Shown here: positions 7,452-10,655 of the stretch, piece by piece | Layout of the letters: every line of letters begins with the position of its first letter | Numbering within the stretch: position 1 is the stretch's first letter | Source: Sphingomonas sp. | Lineage (GTDB): Bacteria; Pseudomonadota; Alphaproteobacteria; Sphingomonadales; Sphingomonadaceae | NCBI GenBank assembly: GCA_025935515.1 | Contig: JAICVC010000066.1 | Span: 1 to 10,655, forward strand | Direction of reading: 5' to 3' | DNA: 10,655 nt | Program-made: the position numbers and the translations under genes | Notes under the pieces: model-generated | Databases searched by the model: none | Told to the model about the DNA's origin: nothing | What the model saw: the letters and a program-made list of their open reading frames with translations, nothing else

Positions 7452-8299
7452 CTATCGCCCCGACGCTCGACCAGCGCCCGCCGTTCCAAATCGATGAGAT
7501 GCGCGAGCACCGAGCCTCCGGCCGCGGGAACCAGCCGCGGGTCGAGGCCCGGATAGGCATTGGCGACGATGTCGGGAATCGCCCGCGGCTTCTCGCTCAC
7601 AAGGCCGAGGATCTGCTTCTCGCGCTGCATCCGGTGCCCGACGAGGTGGCGGACATATTGCTGCGGGTTGGTCACCGCCGGCCCGTGCGCCGGATAATAA
7701 ACCCGGTCCTCGCGCCGCCGAAGCTTGTCGAGGCTGGCCATGTAGGCCGCCATGTCGCCGTCGGGCGGGACGACAACCGTCGTCGACCAGCCCATCACAT
7801 GGTCGCCGCTGAACAGCGCGCGGCAGTATGCGAAGCAGAGGTGGTTCGACGTATGACCGGGCGTCGCGACCGCAGTCACGGGCTGTCCGTCGACCTCGAG
7901 CGTTTCGCCGTCCTCGAGCACCCGGTCGGGCGCATAGTCGCCGTCGAATGAGGCATCGGCGCGCGGGCCCACCGTCTCCAGCGCGAGCGGCGCGCAGCCG
8001 ATGACCGGCGCGCCGGTCCGCTCCGCCAGCGGCCGCGCTGCCGGGCTGTGGTCGCGATGGGTGTGCGTGCACATGATCGCTGCAACAGGGCGGCCGCCGA
8101 TCGCCTGCTCGAGCGCGTCGAGATGTTCCGGGAGGTCGGGCCCGGGGTCGATCACCGCGACTTGGTCGGCGCCGATCAAATAAGACTGCGTGCCATAATA
8201 AGTGAACGCCGACGGATTGTGCGCGAGCACGCGGGCGATGCCCGGCTCCAGTTGCTCGATTTTTGCGTACGGCGCATCCACGGTTGCGGCCTGTGCCAC
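7436..8299 (-). CDS. MBL-fold metallohydrolase (LACTB2-like)
   Basis: A 287 aa cytoplasmic metallo-beta-lactamase-fold hydrolase. The metal-binding motif THTHRDH gives His79, His81, Asp83 and His84; further ligands are His149 (PGHTSNH), Asp166 (FSGDH) and His205 (PAHGP), so a complete two-metal site is present. The C-terminal 65 residues (about 220-287) look like the winged-helix extension found in LACTB2-type members, some of which are single-strand RNA endonucleases; others are thioesterases or have unknown substrates. No signal peptide is seen, so it is not a secreted antibiotic-resistance beta-lactamase. The start is GTG at 8299, without a strong ribosome-binding site, 16 bases after the stop of the upstream gene; GTG 8281 is an alternative. 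Its end overlaps the DUF4230 gene by 16 bases. The substrate cannot be assigned. Confidence 0.92.
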   Translation of the reverse strand: MAQAATVDAPYAKIEQLEPGIARVLAHNPSAFTYYGTQSYLIGADQVAVIDPGPDLPEHLDALEQAIGGRPVAAIMCTHTHRDHSPAARPLAERTGAPVIGCAPLALETVGPRADASFDGDYAPDRVLEDGETLEVDGQPVTAVATPGHTSNHLCFAYCRALFSGDHVMGWSTTVVVPPDGDMAAYMASLDKLRRREDRVYYPAHGPAVTNPQQYVRHLVGHRMQREKQILGLVSEKPRAIPDIVANAYPGLDPRLVPAAGGSVLAHLIDLERRALVERRGDRWTAA

Positions 8300-8315
8300 G
8301 CCGCGCCGGCGCTTG

Positions 8316-9176
8316 CTAGCAGCGGAGGTCGTATTCGCCGATCGTGCCGGCGGGCGTTCCGTTGGGAGAATTGGCCGCGAGCGCCTGGATCTCGACCTTG
8401 CTTCGGACCACGCCCGCGCACACCGCCGCGGGAACGCGCAGGCTTGCGGTCTGGCCGGGCTTCAGGGCCGGCAGGTCGGTCTCCGCGCGGCTATTGCCAT
8501 GACGCACGAACCGCATCGCGACGCCGCGCGGGTAGGCATCGTCGGCGCGCACCACCAGCACCGTGTCGCGGTCGATGGTGTCGCAGTCGCTTGGCCGGTC
8601 CTCGTCCCCGGCGAGTGCGCAGCGCAGCGTCAGCTTGGGAACAGCCCCGATCGTCCCGCCTGGCCCGAGCACGTGCGGCGGCGCAACCGTGGAAGCGGTC
8701 GGCAGCGGCGGCAGCGCTCCGAAGTCGCGCGAGAGCGGCGCCACGGATGTCGCGGGCATCGCCGGCTTCGGCTTCGACAAGGACGCGATGTCGGTCCCCG
8801 GCGGCAATTGCAGCGTGGGCTGGCTCAAGCGCTGGATTTCCAGGTTCACCGCGGCGACAATCTGTTCCTTCGCAGTGCGCGGCATTTGCGGATTTTCAGC
8901 CGTCTTCTTGACGGCATCCTCGAGCGTTCGGATCCAGTCGGCGTCGCTCTGGCCTTCGGTCCCGCACATCTTGACCTTCGACGCCTTGGGTCGCCCGTCG
9001 GGCCCGATCATCTGCACGGTTGTCTCGAACTTGTGCGCATCGCAACTCTGCACCAGCGACTTGATCGCCGCCGCCGGATCGGCGGCTGTCGGCGAAGCGT
9101 CCTGGACAGCAGCCGTCGCCCCGGTTGCCGCGAGCAATGCAAGGCCAGCCAGCATTGTGGAATTCCCCCACTTCAT
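8316..9176 (-). CDS. Exported six-cysteine protein of unknown function
   Basis: I do not recognise this 286 aa protein. Residues 1-22 form a signal peptide (cleavage after TGATA). The mature part has an N-terminal, mostly helical region (about 35-125), a Pro-rich linker (about 125-180), and a C-terminal region (about 180-286) that looks beta-rich, ending in EYDLRC. It has six cysteines (45, 71, 186, 198, 253, 286), two in the first region and four in the second, which suggests disulfides after export. There is no lipobox and no membrane helix after the signal. ATG 9176 is preferred because AGGTGA lies five bases upstream; GTG 9185 is in frame but would bury that site. It lies 42 bases after the glycosyltransferase gene and 16 bases before the MBL-fold gene, so it is probably in the same transcript. 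Confidence 0.8.
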   Translation of the reverse strand: MKWGNSTMLAGLALLAATGATAAVQDASPTAADPAAAIKSLVQSCDAHKFETTVQMIGPDGRPKASKVKMCGTEGQSDADWIRTLEDAVKKTAENPQMPRTAKEQIVAAVNLEIQRLSQPTLQLPPGTDIASLSKPKPAMPATSVAPLSRDFGALPPLPTASTVAPPHVLGPGGTIGAVPKLTLRCALAGDEDRPSDCDTIDRDTVLVVRADDAYPRGVAMRFVRHGNSRAETDLPALKPGQTASLRVPAAVCAGVVRSKVEIQALAANSPNGTPAGTIGEYDLRC

Positions 9177-9181
9177 ACGCG

Positions 9182-9187
9182 TCACCT
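9182..9187 (-). promoter_or_regulatory. Ribosome-binding site of the six-cysteine protein gene
   Basis: AGGTGA on the minus strand, five bases before ATG 9176, supports this start over the in-frame GTG at 9185. Confidence 0.65.
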
Positions 9188-9218
9188 GACCTTGCCGGAG
9201 TGAACCCGTGTTGAACCG

Positions 9219-10475
9219 TCAGGCAGCGACCACCGCCGCCCCGGCGAGCGCGAGCTGCTGCTGGCGCCGCCGCTCGAACGCCGCCGGATAGACGCGCCCG
9301 AACAAGGCTTCCATGCTGCTGTCCCACCCGAACTGGAGCGCCTGGGCGCGCGCGGCCACCGCCATCGCACCGCGATCGCTGCACAAGACCGCAAGAATGT
9401 TCGCGGCCATGGCTTCCGCGTCGCCGACCGGGCCCAGCCGGCCCGTCGTTTGTGTCACCCGGTCGATCATCGCGCCGCCGGCGACGCCGACCACCGGCAA
9501 GCCCGACGCCTGCGCCTCGACGATCGATACGCCGAAGGTCTCGTCGGCCATTCCGGATGCGTAGATGTCGGCGCTCGCCAGCCAGCGTGCGAGCTCGGCG
9601 CGGTTATTCACATATCCGGGCATCACGATTCGTTCGTCGCCGAGGGCGGCGATGTCGGCCCTCAGCGGCCCCTCGCCGAGCAGGACAAGCCTGGCGCCCA
9701 AACCCTCGGGCAGCCGGCGGAAAGCGTCGACCACGACATCGGGCTTCTTCTCGCCGTCGAGCCGACCGACATAGATGATGAGAGGCTGCTCATCGCTGAG
9801 GCCGAGTTTGCCGCGCAGCTTCGCATCGCGGCGGTCTGGGCCGAACTCGCCGACCTCGACGCCGAGCGGGACAACGTCGACCCGCTCGATGCCGAGCGAC
9901 TTGAGCTTCGCCGCCCCGCCGTTCTCGCTCAGGCAAAACATCGCATCGAAGCGGCGGTAAAGCGTGCCGCAATAAGCGTAACAAAGCCGGCCGCAGAGGC
10001 TCGCGAGCGGCTTGCCGATGACCTTGGAGAAGGGCCGCTCGACATAAACCGTGGGGAAGTCGGTCATATAGGCTGCGATCAGCGCGGTGTCGGGATGGCG
10101 CCTGCGGTACCCGATCGCCGCCCAGGGCAAGTTGTAGGCGTCCTGGCACTCGATCAGGTCGGGCCGGAATTTCTCGAGCGCGGAGCGGACCGCGCGGTTG
10201 CGGAGCATCAGCCGGTAGTGCGGGCTTCCGGGCACATGGGGCGACGCGACCGTCACCGTGATCGCCCGTTCCTCCTCGACCACCTCGTCGCGCTGCCCTG
10301 GAATGATCATCAAGTGGCTGTGCGGCGTCGATTCTAGGATGTGGCGGCGCTTGTGCAGCAAATAGGTACGAACCCCGCCGCCGACGTCGGACCAGCTCTG
10401 CGTCAGGTCGCAGAACAGCTTGGCCCCGGCCTTGCGGGCCAATTCTGGATCGTGCCGGGTCACCGGCTCACCCAA
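9219..10475 (-). CDS. GT4 family glycosyltransferase
   Basis: A 418 aa cytoplasmic, probably membrane-associated glycosyltransferase of the GT-B fold that transfers a sugar from a nucleotide-sugar donor to an unknown acceptor (glycolipid, polysaccharide or similar). The N-terminal half has the glycine-rich SDVGGGVRTYL motif (about 29-39) and an acceptor-side Rossmann fold. The C-terminal GT4 domain (about 200-385) has VVPLGVEVGEF, IIYVGRLDGEKKPDVVVDAF with the donor-binding Lys pair 243/244, LLGEGPL, and the EX7E motif ETFGVSIVE (Glu312 and Glu320). The start is uncertain: no ATG is in frame and a stop lies upstream. TTG 10475 gives the longest product and GTG 10463 is a good alternative with GGTGAG just upstream. 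It is first in the five-gene run ending in nadA and divergent from a sigma-54 promoter. Confidence 0.92.
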   Translation of the reverse strand: MGEPVTRHDPELARKAGAKLFCDLTQSWSDVGGGVRTYLLHKRRHILESTPHSHLMIIPGQRDEVVEEERAITVTVASPHVPGSPHYRLMLRNRAVRSALEKFRPDLIECQDAYNLPWAAIGYRRRHPDTALIAAYMTDFPTVYVERPFSKVIGKPLASLCGRLCYAYCGTLYRRFDAMFCLSENGGAAKLKSLGIERVDVVPLGVEVGEFGPDRRDAKLRGKLGLSDEQPLIIYVGRLDGEKKPDVVVDAFRRLPEGLGARLVLLGEGPLRADIAALGDERIVMPGYVNNRAELARWLASADIYASGMADETFGVSIVEAQASGLPVVGVAGGAMIDRVTQTTGRLGPVGDAEAMAANILAVLCSDRGAMAVAARAQALQFGWDSSMEALFGRVYPAAFERRRQQQLALAGAAVVAA

Positions 10476-10572
10476 CCATGGAACAGCGGCAAAGTGCCAA
10501 TCGCCCTGCGAAGCGCGGATTTGTGTCGGAATATTTTACGCAAGGCCTGACAGCCCTTTCCCCTGTTTGATT

Positions 10573-10600
10573 AAAAACGGCAGAAATTAGCCGGTTTTTT
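10573..10600. repeat. Imperfect A/T-tailed inverted repeat
   Basis: A5-CGGC, an eight-base AT-rich loop, then GCCG-G-T6. The core stem is four GC pairs, extended by A-T pairs around one bulged G. It resembles a weak bidirectional terminator or a protein-binding site immediately upstream of the sigma-54 promoter. The stem is too short for a confident terminator call. Confidence 0.3.
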
Positions 10601-10603
10601 AAA

Positions 10604-10621
10604 TTGGCACGCCGATTGCTA
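10604..10621 (+). promoter_or_regulatory. Sigma-54 (RpoN) -24/-12 promoter
   Basis: TTGGCACG-CCGA-TTGCTA matches the RpoN consensus YTGGCACGRNNNTTGCW at every strongly conserved position, missing only the weak purine after TGGCACG. The invariant GG (10606-10607) and GC (10618-10619) have exactly ten bases between them, as sigma-54 requires. The predicted transcription start is near 10631, reading rightward out of the window. Sigma-54 promoters need an ATP-hydrolysing activator, normally bound 80-150 bases upstream, which here would fall near or inside the start of the divergent glycosyltransferase gene. No activator gene is in the window. Confidence 0.8.
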
Positions 10622-10650
10622 CTATTACCGCGTCCACTTGGTTCCACGCC

Positions 10651-10655
10651 AGGAA
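10651..10655 (+). promoter_or_regulatory. Possible ribosome-binding site at the window edge
   Basis: AGGAA ends the window about 20 bases after the predicted sigma-54 start site. It would give a short leader with a start codon a few bases beyond the end. It is too short to be sure alone. Confidence 0.35.

Noticed and set aside
7436..8299. Antibiotic-resistance metallo-beta-lactamase
   Set aside because: There is no signal peptide; the C-terminal winged-helix-like extension and the operon context fit a housekeeping MBL-fold hydrolase instead.
8202..9203. Plus-strand open frame of 333 codons opposite the six-cysteine protein
   Set aside because: The opposite strand has a signal peptide, a good ribosome-binding site and tight spacing to its neighbours; the plus frame has none of these.
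9450..10337. Plus-strand open frame of 295 codons opposite the glycosyltransferase
   Set aside because: Antisense shadow of a clear GT4 gene.
10490..10560. Housekeeping -35/-10 promoter for the glycosyltransferase (TAAAAT on the minus strand)
   Set aside because: The -10-like hexamer has no acceptable -35 element at 16-18 bases, so it is not annotated.

Overview
This is a GC-rich, densely packed chromosomal segment. It looks like an alphaproteobacterium, most likely a member of the Sphingomonadales. That assignment is inferred from the protein styles (a TonB-like protein with a Cys pair in its C-terminal domain, a DUF4112 protein, a glycine-zipper envelope protein, a MAPEG protein, many GTG/TTG starts) and was not tested by a search. 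I recognise eleven protein genes. There are no RNA genes, insertion sequences, phage genes or CRISPR repeats, and no gene-free stretch exceeds about 210 bases.

Left part (1-3270): a class A penicillin-binding protein (transglycosylase plus the start of the transpeptidase) runs leftward off the window. Divergently, an exported solute-binding protein of the peptide/nickel (family 5) type is followed after one base by a small DUF4112 membrane protein. The short divergent region holds a perfect 7-5-7 inverted repeat that could be an operator for one or both genes.

Middle part (3267-5568): a TonB-like protein and a glycine-zipper envelope protein lie on the minus strand, a MAPEG-family membrane protein on the plus strand, and an exported CAP/SCP-domain protein on the minus strand. 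Most encode envelope proteins. The two convergent gene pairs in the window (DUF4112/tonB-like and MAPEG/CAP) each share a CTAG tetranucleotide, so their stop codons overlap and there is no room for a terminator between them.

Right part (5704-10475): five minus-strand genes lie close together in the order GT4 glycosyltransferase, exported six-cysteine protein of unknown function, MBL-fold hydrolase, DUF4230 membrane protein and quinolinate synthase NadA. Gaps are 42 and 16 bases, then overlaps of 16 and 4 bases, which suggests co-transcription with NAD biosynthesis at the distal end. nadB and nadC are not in the window.

Right edge (10476-10655): an AT-rich divergent region carries an almost ideal sigma-54 (RpoN) -24/-12 promoter pointing right. 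It is followed about 30 bases later by a possible ribosome-binding site at the last bases of the window, so the controlled gene should start just outside. This is the most interesting signal seen. I did not find a convincing new multi-gene system; most of the window is ordinary housekeeping and envelope content.
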